From: an uncultured Steroidobacteraceae bacterium
Lineage (GTDB): Bacteria; Pseudomonadota; Gammaproteobacteria; Steroidobacterales; Steroidobacteraceae
NCBI GenBank assembly: GCA_955652795.1
Contig: CATPBQ010000012.1
Coordinates: forward strand, 1 to 6,156
DNA length: 6,156 bases
Direction: 5' to 3'
Position numbers and translations under genes: made by a program. The notes beneath the pieces are model-generated. The model saw only the letters and a program-made list of their open reading frames with translations, had not been told where the DNA came from and did not search any database. Positions 1-6,085 of this stretch are shown here, piece after piece; the stretch's first letter is position 1; every line of letters begins with the position of its first letter.

Positions 1-587
1 ATCTCCACTCCCGTGATCAACAGCGCCTTGCCGTGGTCGAAATCGACCGGCATGGAGCTGATCTCCAGGCGGCTCAGCTGGCCCTGTAACCCGACCATGT
101 CGATTTCGTAGCGCTCGGCGGCCGGCTCCCCCGACAGGCGGCGGCGGATGTTTTCGCTCACCAGCTCGGAGTATTCCGGCGGCACCAGATCGCCGAGCCG
201 GCGCCCGATGAGATCCACGCGATCGACGCCGACGAAGCTCGCGAACTGCCGGTTGGCGTACAGGATCACCTCGCGATGCACCAGCACTGCCTCGTGAATG
301 CGGTCGCCCAGGTCGGCGAACAGCCTGGGCGCCTGGGCGGCATCGTGCTCCGCGCCACGGGCGGCGCGCGTCAACAGCTGATTGACGGACGTGACCAGGC
401 CCGCGATCTCAGGTTGGTCGCTGCCGAGTTCCACCCGCTCGGGGAGCCGCCCGCCGGTGGCGACAGGCTGCAGCTGCTGCGCCAGCTGCACAATGCTGCG
501 CAACTCGCGACGCTGTAACCCATAGAGCACCAGGATCAGAGCGGCGACGAGCGCGAACAGGAGGCACAATAGCCCGAGGATCGACAT
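1..587 (-). CDS. Membrane-anchored PAS-domain signalling protein, N-terminal part (runs off left edge)
   Basis: Reading the reverse strand from ATG at 587 gives 195 uninterrupted codons to the window edge. Residues 3-22 are one strongly hydrophobic helix (membrane anchor or uncleaved signal). Residues about 26-78 resemble a HAMP-type linker: two amphipathic stretches joined by a polar turn around PERVELGSDQPE. Residues about 95-195 look like a PAS domain, with EAVLVHREVILYANRQF, an IGRRLGDLVPPEY segment and a final strand ALLITGVE. An in-frame TAG directly before the ATG fixes the 5' limit; the upstream SD is weak (AGAAG about 9 nt away). There is essentially no periplasmic segment, so sensing would be cytoplasmic or within the membrane. 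The output domain (histidine kinase, GGDEF/EAL or other) lies outside the window, so the protein cannot be named further. It is divergent from the pcm-like gene. That the frame is real is fairly sure; the PAS call comes from pattern recognition. Confidence 0.75.
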   Translation of the reverse strand, partial: MSILGLLCLLFALVAALILVLYGLQRRELRSIVQLAQQLQPVATGGRLPERVELGSDQPEIAGLVTSVNQLLTRAARGAEHDAAQAPRLFADLGDRIHEAVLVHREVILYANRQFASFVGVDRVDLIGRRLGDLVPPEYSELVSENIRRRLSGEPAAERYEIDMVGLQGQLSRLEISSMPVDFDHGKALLITGVE

Positions 588-600
588 CTATAGTTCTTCT

Positions 601-615
601 CAAGCCTTCCGCTTG
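601..615. repeat. Inverted repeat 1: CAAGC-N5-GCTTG
   Basis: Perfect 5-bp arms at 601-605 and 611-615 with a 5-nt centre. It sits 14 bp upstream of the minus-strand PAS-protein start, in its presumed leader. It shares its arm sequence with two further inverted repeats in the same intergenic region. There is no T-tract, so it is not a terminator. The function is unknown; it could be a weak hairpin in the leader or a protein-binding site. Confidence 0.35.
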
Positions 616-667
616 GCGTTACCGCGCGGTCCTGTCAGGCACTCTAATTCGATTTGTCACGCCTGAG

Positions 668-686
668 GCTTGCGGTCCAGGCAAGC
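668..686. repeat. Inverted repeat 2: GCTTGC-N7-GCAAGC
   Basis: Perfect 6-bp arms at 668-673 and 681-686 with a 7-nt centre. It lies mid-way in the 236-bp divergent intergenic region, just after a TTGTCA hexamer (654-659) that resembles a -35 box but has no good -10 partner at 16-18 bp. There is no T-tract. The arms match repeats 1 and 3, but here the half-sites are in the opposite order. Confidence 0.35.
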
Positions 687-734
687 ATAGCGCACGCACC
701 CCCTCGCCCCGTCGGTATTTCACCATATCTCGTC

Positions 735-748
735 GCAAGCCCGCTTGG
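735..748. repeat. Inverted repeat 3: CAAGC-CC-GCTTG
   Basis: Arms at 736-740 and 743-747 with a 2-nt centre, flanked by a further G/C pair (G735 and G748 do not pair with each other). It is the third copy of the CAAGC/GCTTG pair in about 150 bp. The 2-nt centre is too short for a hairpin loop at full pairing, so if it is functional a DNA-binding site is more plausible than an RNA stem. Confidence 0.3.
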
Positions 749-781
749 CAGCGCGCGGGAAAACCCTTAACTTCTCCGGCC

Positions 782-808
782 TTTTCACCGTACGGCAATA
801 AGTACAAT
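782..808 (+). promoter_or_regulatory. Possible sigma70-like promoter for the pcm-like gene and tolC
   Basis: TACAAT at 803-808 matches five of six bases of a -10 box and sits in the only AT-richer patch before the gene. The best upstream hexamer, TTTTCA at 782-787, matches four of six -35 bases but with a short 15-bp spacer. A start near 815 would leave almost no leader and would remove the GGAG at 810-813, which argues against this exact promoter. It is recorded as a weak candidate only; the true promoter may lie elsewhere in 588-823. Confidence 0.15.
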
Positions 809-823
809 CGGAGCGGCCAGACG

Positions 824-1474
824 ATGCACACGGCGGATGCCCGCGAACAGATGATCGAGCAGCAGGTGCGCGCGTGGGACGTGCTGGAGGAGCGCGTGCT
901 GGACGTCATGCGCCAGGTGCCGCGCGAGCTGTTTGTCCCGCAGGGGCAGCGCTACCGCGCGTATGCCGACGTCGAGGTGCCGTTGGCGCGCGCACAGCAT
1001 ATGTTGCGTCCCAGCGTGGCAGGCAGGCTGCTGCAGGCGCTGCTGCCCCAGCCCGGGGAGGCGGTGCTTCAGATCGGGGCCGGCACCGGATTCGTCACGG
1101 CGTGCCTGCGCGCCATGGCGGCGCAGGTGCGCTCGCTGGAGATTTTTCCGGAGCTTGCGGACGCGGCGCGCCGCAATCTCGCGGCGCTCGGCATGCGGGA
1201 TGTCGAGGTGCTGGACGCGGATGCGCTCAACGCCGACAGCGGCGCGCGTTACGGCGCCATCGCGGTAACCGCTTCGCTGCCGCTCTACGATGCGCGCTTC
1301 GAGCGCATGCTGACGCCTGGCGGGCGCCTGTTCGTGGTGGTGGGCGAGGCGCCGGTGATGGACGCACGCCTGGTGCGGCGCACGGCCGAGGACGCATGGA
1401 GCGTGGAGAGCTTGTTCGAGACGGTGATCGACCCGCTGGTGAATGCCGTCCGGCCACCCCGATTCACTTTTTGA
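824..1474 (+). CDS. Protein-L-isoaspartate O-methyltransferase-like SAM-dependent methyltransferase
   Basis: The 216-residue product matches the Pcm family in length and order. N-terminal MIEQQVRAWDVLEERVLDVM (10-29) and VPRELFVP (32-39) are typical. SAM motif I is VLQIGAGTGF (81-90), the ribose-binding acid is probably E106 in LEIFPEL, and a late LTPGGRLFVVVG (163-174) is the family's strand pair. True repair enzymes (pcm) carry GQTIS before motif I; here the position reads AQHMLRP (57-63), so isoaspartyl repair is doubtful and another substrate is possible. This resembles the Pcm-like paralogues found next to tolC in Gammaproteobacteria. The ATG at 824 is supported by GGAG at 810-813 (10-nt gap) and by the family's usual distance to MIEQQV. 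It is cytoplasmic (no signal peptide) and lies 34 bp before tolC on the same strand, so the two are probably co-transcribed. The fold is certain; the substrate is not. Confidence 0.88.
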   Translation: MHTADAREQMIEQQVRAWDVLEERVLDVMRQVPRELFVPQGQRYRAYADVEVPLARAQHMLRPSVAGRLLQALLPQPGEAVLQIGAGTGFVTACLRAMAAQVRSLEIFPELADAARRNLAALGMRDVEVLDADALNADSGARYGAIAVTASLPLYDARFERMLTPGGRLFVVVGEAPVMDARLVRRTAEDAWSVESLFETVIDPLVNAVRPPRFTF

Positions 1475-1497
1475 CCACAGGCTGCATCTGACAGTTG

Positions 1498-1503
1498 AAG
1501 GGA
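1498..1503 (+). promoter_or_regulatory. Ribosome binding site that decides the tolC start
   Basis: AAGGGA lies 5 nt before the ATG at 1509. It supports that start over the GTG at 1443, which is inside the upstream gene and would place 22 residues before the signal peptide. Confidence 0.7.
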
Positions 1504-1508
1504 ATGCC

Positions 1509-2963
1509 ATGAATCGCGCCTCGACTCTCGCACTGGTGTTACTCGCGTTTTCGGGCGCCGCGCCCGCCCAGGATCTGGTAGGGGTGTTCGAAGACGCGGT
1601 GCGCAACGACCCGGTCATCCGCCAGGCCGAGGCCAACCGGCTCGCGGCGCGCGAGGCTCGCCCCCAGGCCTGGGCCGCGCTGCTGCCGCAGCTGAACGGC
1701 ACCGCCAGCGCGACGGGCGACCACAACGCCGGCGAGCAGCCCTTTTTCGGCACGGGCCCGAACGGCGCGCCGTTGGTGACAACGGCGCCTGCGGTTGTGG
1801 ATACGACCAGCAAGAAGTGGGCGCTGAATCTGCAGCAGAACCTGTTCTCATGGGCGAACTGGATGGCGCTCAAGGCGGCCGGCGCCGAGGTCGCCCAGGC
1901 CGAGGCCACCTACCAGGCCGCCGAACAGCAATTGATCCTGCGCGTCGCCCAGGCTTACTTCAACGTGCTGGCCGCCGAGGACGGGCTGGAAGCCAACCAG
2001 GCGTCCCTCGAAGCCATCTCTCGCCAGCTCGATCAGGCGGACAAGCGCTTCGAGGTGGGGCTCATCGCCATCACCGATGTGCAGGAAGCCAGGGCGGCAC
2101 GCGACACCGCGGCGGCAGCCGTGATCGCCGCCAAACGCACCCTCGCCACGACGGAGGATCAGCTGCAGGAGATCACCGGGCAGAAGTACGACCGCCTGTC
2201 CAAGCCCGGCGGGGACATGCCGCTCAAGAGCCCGGAACCGGCCGACGAGAGCCGCTGGGTCAACATCTCTCTGGAGCAGAACCTGTCGCTCATATCCAGC
2301 CGCCTGGGGGCGGAGATCGCGCGTGACAACGTGCGCGTCGCCGTCGGCGGGCACCTGCCGACGCTCGACCTGGTCGCGGGACGCTCTTATCAGAGGCAGG
2401 GTGTCAACGAGAACTTCGCGGGTGAGCGCTTCGGTTACGATAGCTATTTCAACGACCGTCAGATCGGCCTGCAGCTCACCGTGCCCTTGTTCGCGGGCGG
2501 CCTGACGCAGTCGAGGGTGCGTCAGAGCCAGTACCGATGGATCGCCGCCAAGGAAGCGGTCGTGCAGAGCTCACGCGCCACCGAGCGTCAGGCGCGCGAC
2601 GCCTATCTCGGCGTGATCAGCGGAATCGCGCGGGTGCAGGCGCTGCGCCAGGCGCTCGAGTCGAGCCAGACGGCGCTCAAAGCCACCGAGGCGGGCTACG
2701 AGGTCGGCACCCGCACGGCGGTCGACGTTCTCAACTCCCGCAAAACCCTGGTGCAGGCGAAGACCGACTACTCCGCCAGCCGCTACGATTACATCGTAAG
2801 CGTGCTGCAGCTGCGCCTGGCGGCCGGCAATCTCGACCGCCCGCAACTCACCGAGATCAACAGCTACCTGACGGTGGCCACGCCGACCTCGCCCCCGCTG
2901 ACGCCCGAAAGCCTTGCGCCCACCGTCCCGCCAACACAACCGCCGCCGAGCGGCAAGCCCTAG
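1509..2963 (+). CDS. tolC: TolC-family outer-membrane channel (type I secretion / efflux outer-membrane factor)
   Basis: The 484-residue precursor is the outer-membrane exit duct for type I secretion and RND or ABC efflux; homotrimers of the family form a beta barrel plus a periplasmic alpha-helical tunnel. Residues 1-20 are a signal peptide with hydrophobic core LALVLLAF and probable cleavage at APA|Q. The two internal repeats of the family are visible: VAQAYFNVLAAEDGL (147-161) with FEVGLIAITDVQEAR (181-195), and ARDAYLGVISG (362-372) with YEVGTRTAVDVLNSR (397-411). Barrel-proximal strands are NLFSW (111-115) and VPLFAGG (325-331). Long helices rich in Ala, Gln and Glu connect them. The last 30 residues (about 455-484) are Pro/Thr/Ser-rich beyond the core fold. 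The start is chosen from AAGGGA 5 nt upstream and from the signal peptide. It follows the pcm-like gene by 34 bp. The symbol denotes the family; the partner transporters are not in the window. Confidence 0.94.
   Translation: MNRASTLALVLLAFSGAAPAQDLVGVFEDAVRNDPVIRQAEANRLAAREARPQAWAALLPQLNGTASATGDHNAGEQPFFGTGPNGAPLVTTAPAVVDTTSKKWALNLQQNLFSWANWMALKAAGAEVAQAEATYQAAEQQLILRVAQAYFNVLAAEDGLEANQASLEAISRQLDQADKRFEVGLIAITDVQEARAARDTAAAAVIAAKRTLATTEDQLQEITGQKYDRLSKPGGDMPLKSPEPADESRWVNISLEQNLSLISSRLGAEIARDNVRVAVGGHLPTLDLVAGRSYQRQGVNENFAGERFGYDSYFNDRQIGLQLTVPLFAGGLTQSRVRQSQYRWIAAKEAVVQSSRATERQARDAYLGVISGIARVQALRQALESSQTALKATEAGYEVGTRTAVDVLNSRKTLVQAKTDYSASRYDYIVSVLQLRLAAGNLDRPQLTEINSYLTVATPTSPPLTPESLAPTVPPTQPPPSGKP
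2960..2963. other. Shared CTAG: overlapping stop codons of convergent tolC and waaA
   Basis: TAG of tolC is 2961-2963 on the plus strand and TAG of waaA is the complement of 2960-2962. The two genes thus end inside one palindromic tetramer with no intergenic DNA, so neither can have a conventional terminator outside the other's coding region. Confidence 0.9.
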
Positions 2964-4237
2964 GTCTGGCGCTCGTTCAGCAGCGGCTCGATCAACCCCA
3001 GGAGCTTGCCCAGCGCACCGCGGTTGCTGTCCACCGTGGCGCGTCCCTGCGCACCGATGCGGGCACGCGTCTCGGCATCCGCCAGCAGCGCGCTCACGCG
3101 CTCGGCAAGCTCTGGCGCGTCGTGGATCACCTCGGCCGCGCCGCGCGCGATCAGCAGGCGGGCGATTTCCTCGCTGTTGGAGTTGTTGGGACCGGTGAGG
3201 ATCGGGACCCCTAAGGCCGCGGGCTCGAGCAGGTTGTGGCCGCCGACCGGCACGAGGCTCCCGCCGACGAAGGCCAGGTCGGCGGCCGCATAGAAATCCA
3301 GCAGTTCACCCAGCGAGTCGAGCAGCAGCACCTCGCACTGCTGGGCGGCGCTGGCTGCGCCTTGCGAGCGGCGCACGAAGCTCACGCCGGCCTGGGTCAG
3401 CGCCTGCGCAACTTCGGGGAATCGCTGCGGATGACGTGGCGCCATCACCAGCAGCGCCGCGCGATGCACGGCACGCACGCGCCGCTGCGCCTCGAGCAGA
3501 GCCTGCTCCTCGCCCCCGCCGTGCGTGCTGCCGGCCACCCACAGCGCTCGCTCGGGCGCGTACTGCTCGCGCAGCCGCGCGCCGCGCTCTACGGTCTGCG
3601 GCGGCAGCTCGAAGTCGAACTTGAGATTGCCGGTCACGTGGGTGCGGGCAGGATCTGCGCCCAGCTCCCGAAAGCGCTCGGCATCCCCCGTGCCCTGGGC
3701 CGCGACGACGGTCGCCTGCGACAGGGTGTCCCGGAACAGTGCTCCCAGGCGCCGATAGCGCCCCACCGAGCGCGCCGAGAGGCGTGCGCTCGCCAGCACC
3801 AGCGGCACGCGCCGCCGTCCGCACTCGCGGTACAGATTCGGCCACAGCTCGGTCTCGACCATGACCGCGAGCCGCGGTTGCACGCGCGCGAAGAAGCGCC
3901 GTACCGCGCCCGGCAGGTCATACGGGACATAGCGCACCTGCGCGGCGTTGCCGAACAGGGCCCGCGCCCGGGCGGCGCCGGTGGGTGTCAGGGTCGTGAC
4001 GGTCAGCGGCAGGCTCGGATGGCGCTGCTGCAGCGCGCTCACCAGCGGTGCGCAGGCCTGCACCTCACCGACCGAGACCGCGTGTATCCATACTCCGTGA
4101 GGCGCAAGCCGCACGCCGAACCCGAAGCGTTCGGCGAAGTTGTGCCAGTAGCTGCGGTCGCTCAGGCCGCGCCACAGAAACACGGCGGAGATGATCGGAG
4201 CGGCGAGATATACCGCGAGGAGATACACGAATCGCAA
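2960..4237 (-). CDS. waaA: 3-deoxy-D-manno-octulosonic acid (Kdo) transferase
   Basis: The 425-residue GT30 enzyme (also kdtA) transfers Kdo from CMP-Kdo to lipid IVA at the inner membrane, the first step of the LPS core. Residues 3-22 form the N-terminal membrane anchor, followed by the acceptor domain with YWHNFAERFGF (30-40), HAVSVGEVQ (52-60, E58 aligning with the proposed catalytic Glu) and VMVETELWPNLY (125-136). The donor domain has TGNLKFD (202-208), GSTHGGGEE (236-244), APRHP (266-270) and the signature GGSLVPVGGHNLLEPAALG (325-343). Length is normal. The start is TTG at 4237; GGGGAG lies 10 nt upstream, no ATG is available, and the hydrophobic anchor begins at once, as in the family. 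It follows kdkA by 18 bp in the same direction, forming an operon. Its stop overlaps the tolC stop. Whether it adds one or several Kdo units cannot be read from sequence, but the kdkA partner suggests one. Confidence 0.95.
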   Translation of the reverse strand: MRFVYLLAVYLAAPIISAVFLWRGLSDRSYWHNFAERFGFGVRLAPHGVWIHAVSVGEVQACAPLVSALQQRHPSLPLTVTTLTPTGAARARALFGNAAQVRYVPYDLPGAVRRFFARVQPRLAVMVETELWPNLYRECGRRRVPLVLASARLSARSVGRYRRLGALFRDTLSQATVVAAQGTGDAERFRELGADPARTHVTGNLKFDFELPPQTVERGARLREQYAPERALWVAGSTHGGGEEQALLEAQRRVRAVHRAALLVMAPRHPQRFPEVAQALTQAGVSFVRRSQGAASAAQQCEVLLLDSLGELLDFYAAADLAFVGGSLVPVGGHNLLEPAALGVPILTGPNNSNSEEIARLLIARGAAEVIHDAPELAERVSALLADAETRARIGAQGRATVDSNRGALGKLLGLIEPLLNERQT

Positions 4238-4255
4238 GCGGCGTCCGCTCCCCTT

Positions 4256-5017
4256 TCAGGCCGCCGGCGGCGCGGGGGTCCCCGAAGACTGGCGGTAACC
4301 GTCGAGCAGTGCGTGCCAGTCCGCTTCGCCGAAACGCTCCGGCGGCAGCGCCCAGGTGACCTTCTCCAGCGAGCGGCGCAGCCGCACCAGGTTGGCGTCG
4401 CACCACAACCCCGGCAGGCGCAGCTGGCAGCGATCGAAGTCGATGAGGTACACCGCCTCCTCGCTCAGCAGCACGTTGTGCGCATTGAGATCCGCGTGGC
4501 ATACCCCGAGACGGTGGAATCTGCGGATGCAGCGACCGACGGCAATCCAGGTGAGCACCGACAGGGCCCCGCTGCGCAGGCACTCGCTCAAGGATCCGAC
4601 TACCGCCAAGCGCTCGGTGATGATGTCGCCGGTGTAGGTGAAGCCATCGTGGCGGTAGCGCGCCGCCAGCGGCGCCGGCACCGGCAGCCCCGCCCGGTGC
4701 AACCGGTAGGTCAGCTGCCACTCCTCGAACGGCCGCGTGCTCTGCTCGCCTTGCCAGACGTAGCGATCGCCGGAGAGGCGCGTGATCAGGCCGCCGCGGC
4801 GGTAGTGGCGCAGCACGAAACTCTTGCCCGCGGATCTGACGAAGTGGGTGGCGCCCCGGCCGCGCGCCACTCCGTCGAGCTCCCCGCGCGCCGCCCAGTA
4901 CTTGGGGTCGAACCAGTTGGGACTCAAATTGCCCACACGGGAGGCGTCATATAGCATGGCGCCGCCCGCGAGGGCGCCGTGTTTCACTTCGGGGCCAAGC
5001 GCCCAGCGCCCGTTCAC
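4256..5017 (-). CDS. kdkA: 3-deoxy-D-manno-octulosonic acid kinase
   Basis: The 253-residue protein is an LPS-specific small-molecule kinase of the KdkA/WaaP (RIO-like) group, which phosphorylates the Kdo of Kdo-lipid A using ATP at the cytoplasmic side. Visible in order: MLYDASRVGNLSPNWFDPKYW (21-41), nucleotide-loop GRGATHFV (53-60), VLRHYRRGGLITRLSGDRY (68-86) with K/R-rich contact residues, LPVPAPLAARY (111-121), DIITERL (131-137), catalytic loop HADLNAHN (174-181, D176 and N181) and metal-binding LIDFDR (191-196), then RLRRSLEK (212-219). The start is taken as GTG at 5017, with GGAG 8 nt upstream, giving the family's usual length. An upstream ATG at 5104 is open but would overlap the divergent opsX gene by 75 bp with non-conserved sequence. 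Its end is 18 bp before waaA, and the two enzymes act in succession. Confidence is high for function and moderate for the exact start. Confidence 0.92.
   Translation of the reverse strand: MNGRWALGPEVKHGALAGGAMLYDASRVGNLSPNWFDPKYWAARGELDGVARGRGATHFVRSAGKSFVLRHYRRGGLITRLSGDRYVWQGEQSTRPFEEWQLTYRLHRAGLPVPAPLAARYRHDGFTYTGDIITERLAVVGSLSECLRSGALSVLTWIAVGRCIRRFHRLGVCHADLNAHNVLLSEEAVYLIDFDRCQLRLPGLWCDANLVRLRRSLEKVTWALPPERFGEADWHALLDGYRQSSGTPAPPAA
4929..4957 (+). promoter_or_regulatory. Possible promoter for the opsX-type gene, inside kdkA
   Basis: TTGCCC (4929-4934) and TAGCAT (4952-4957) each match four of six consensus bases and are 17 bp apart. The patch is AT-richer than its surroundings. Transcription would begin near 4964, about 66 nt before the ATG at 5030. 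It lies within the 5' coding part of kdkA on the opposite strand, which is where an opsX promoter must be if the kdkA start is right. Match quality is weak. Confidence 0.2.
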
Positions 5018-5025
5018 ACACCTGA

Positions 5026-5029
5026 CTCC
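5026..5029 (-). promoter_or_regulatory. Ribosome binding site that decides the kdkA start
   Basis: GGAG on the reverse strand lies 8 nt before GTG at 5017. The same four bases directly abut the divergent ATG at 5030, showing how compact this junction is. Confidence 0.5.
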
Positions 5030-6085
5030 ATGATGTTGCCTCTCGCCGAACCGCCGCGCAGCGTCTGCATCCTCAGGCTGTCGGCGATCGGTGATACCTG
5101 CCACGTGGTGCCGATCGTGCGCACCTTACAGCAGGCGTGGCCCGCGACGCAGCTGACCTGGATCATCGGCAAGACCGAAGCGCGCCTCATGAGCCTCATC
5201 GAAGGCGTCGAGTTTATCACCGTGGACAAGCGTGCAAGTCTCAGCGCCCTGCGCGCGCTGCGCCGACAGCTGCGCGGCCGGCGGTTCGATGCGCTGCTGC
5301 ACATGCAACTCGCGCTGCGCTCGAGCCTGGTGGCGCACTGCGTGCCGGCCGCCGTGAAGCTCGGCTTTGATCGTGCGCGGGCCCGCGAGCTGCAGTGGCT
5401 GTTCACCAACGCACGCATCGCGGCCCAACCCCGCGAGCACGTGCTCGACAGCTTTTTCGGCTTTCTCGGCGCACTCGGCATCGGCGAACGGCTGCTGCGC
5501 TGGGATCTGCCGCTGCCGGGCGCCGCGCGCGCCTACGCCGCGCGGCTGATTCCGGATGCCCGGCCGACGCTGGTCATCAATCCGTGCTCGAATCACGCGC
5601 TGCGCAACTGGCGGGCCACGCGCTACGCAGCGCTCGCGCAGCATGCCGCCAGCCGCTTGCGGATGCGCGTCATCCTCGCCGGCGGACCGAGCGAGCTCGA
5701 GCGGCGGACCGGTGCTGAGATCGAGCAGGCCTGCGGCAGCGGGCTCGTTAACCAGATCGGCAAGGACACGCTGCCGGAGTTGCTCGCGCTGCTGTCGCGG
5801 GCGAGCGTGCTCGTGAGCCCCGACTCCGGACCGGTGCATATGGCGACCATGGTGGGCACCCCGGTGGTGGGGCTGTACGCGGCCACCAATCCGGCGCGCA
5901 GTGGCCCGTACCTGTCAGGCCGATGGTGCGTCGACGCCTACCCGCAGGCCGCGCGCGCCTTTCGCGGCTGTGAGCCCGGCGAATTGCCCTGGAACCACAA
6001 GATCGAAGAGCCGGGCGTCATGGACCTCATCAGCGTCGCCCAGGTCACCGCGAAACTCGACGAGTTGCTAGGATCACGCCCATGA
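5030..6085 (+). CDS. opsX: ADP-heptose:LPS heptosyltransferase I, OpsX type (GT9)
   Basis: The 351-residue GT9 enzyme is predicted to transfer L-glycero-D-manno-heptose from ADP-heptose to the Kdo of lipid A at the cytoplasmic face of the inner membrane. The N-terminal Rossmann domain begins with VCILRLSAIGDTCHVVPIV (12-30), with D22 at the family's catalytic-Asp position. The C-terminal donor domain has INPCSNHALRNW (183-194), VILAGGP (214-220), NQIGKDTLPELLALLSRA (241-258) and VSPDSGPVHMATMVGTPVVG (262-281). The PCSxHxLRNW segment and the closing WNHKIEEPGVMDLISV resemble OpsX, the Haemophilus-type heptosyltransferase I that accepts phosphorylated Kdo, more than E. coli WaaC. ATG at 5030 (or 5033) fits the family N-terminus, though no good SD precedes it; a GTG at 4979 is open but adds 17 unconserved residues and overlaps kdkA. 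It is divergent from kdkA by 12 bp and overlaps the next gene by ATGA. The GT9 call is certain; the OpsX subtype is likely. Confidence 0.9.
   Translation: MMLPLAEPPRSVCILRLSAIGDTCHVVPIVRTLQQAWPATQLTWIIGKTEARLMSLIEGVEFITVDKRASLSALRALRRQLRGRRFDALLHMQLALRSSLVAHCVPAAVKLGFDRARARELQWLFTNARIAAQPREHVLDSFFGFLGALGIGERLLRWDLPLPGAARAYAARLIPDARPTLVINPCSNHALRNWRATRYAALAQHAASRLRMRVILAGGPSELERRTGAEIEQACGSGLVNQIGKDTLPELLALLSRASVLVSPDSGPVHMATMVGTPVVGLYAATNPARSGPYLSGRWCVDAYPQAARAFRGCEPGELPWNHKIEEPGVMDLISVAQVTAKLDELLGSRP

Larger units (their letters stand above)
588..823. other. Divergent intergenic region between the PAS protein and the pcm-like gene
   Basis: These 236 bp hold the three inverted repeats and the weak promoter candidate described separately. 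I see no credible small gene, terminator or RNA gene. No convincing sigma70 promoter was found for the minus-strand PAS gene; a TATGCT (complement of 684-689) lacks a -35 partner. Base composition is slightly more AT-rich at 761-808 than in the flanking genes. Confidence 0.6.

Noticed and set aside
276..603. Short open frames on both strands over the left-edge gene (276-518 plus, 409-603 minus)
   Set aside because: Both are out of frame with the PAS-domain reading frame, which is continuous over 195 codons with a coherent membrane helix and domain; they are shadows of it.
1443..1508. Extending tolC upstream to GTG at 1443
   Set aside because: It would overlap the pcm-like gene, precede the signal peptide with 22 non-hydrophobic residues, and ignore the good AAGGGA site before ATG 1509.
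785..1909. A 374-codon minus-strand open frame across the pcm-like gene and the start of tolC
   Set aside because: It is antisense to two well-supported genes, spans their junction, and has no recognisable domain; it is explained by high GC codon use.
2942..2954. GCCGC-CGA-GCGGC hairpin at the end of tolC as a terminator
   Set aside because: It has only a 5-bp stem, lies inside the coding sequence, and has no T-tract on either strand.
3236..4954. A 572-codon open frame on the plus strand, antisense to waaA and kdkA
   Set aside because: It is long, but it lies opposite two clearly conserved enzymes, has low-complexity Arg/Gln/Ala/His-rich composition with no recognisable motif, and is the expected by-product of strong third-position GC in the real genes.
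4979..5029. Extending the heptosyltransferase upstream to GTG at 4979
   Set aside because: The extra 17 residues are not typical of GT9 proteins, whose conserved strand normally starts within about 15 residues of the N-terminus, and they would overlap kdkA. It is kept only as an alternative because ATG 5030 lacks a clear SD.
5018..5104. Extending kdkA upstream to ATG at 5104
   Set aside because: The added 29 residues are charged and not family-like, overlap the opsX N-terminus, and are unnecessary given GTG 5017 with GGAG at 8 nt.
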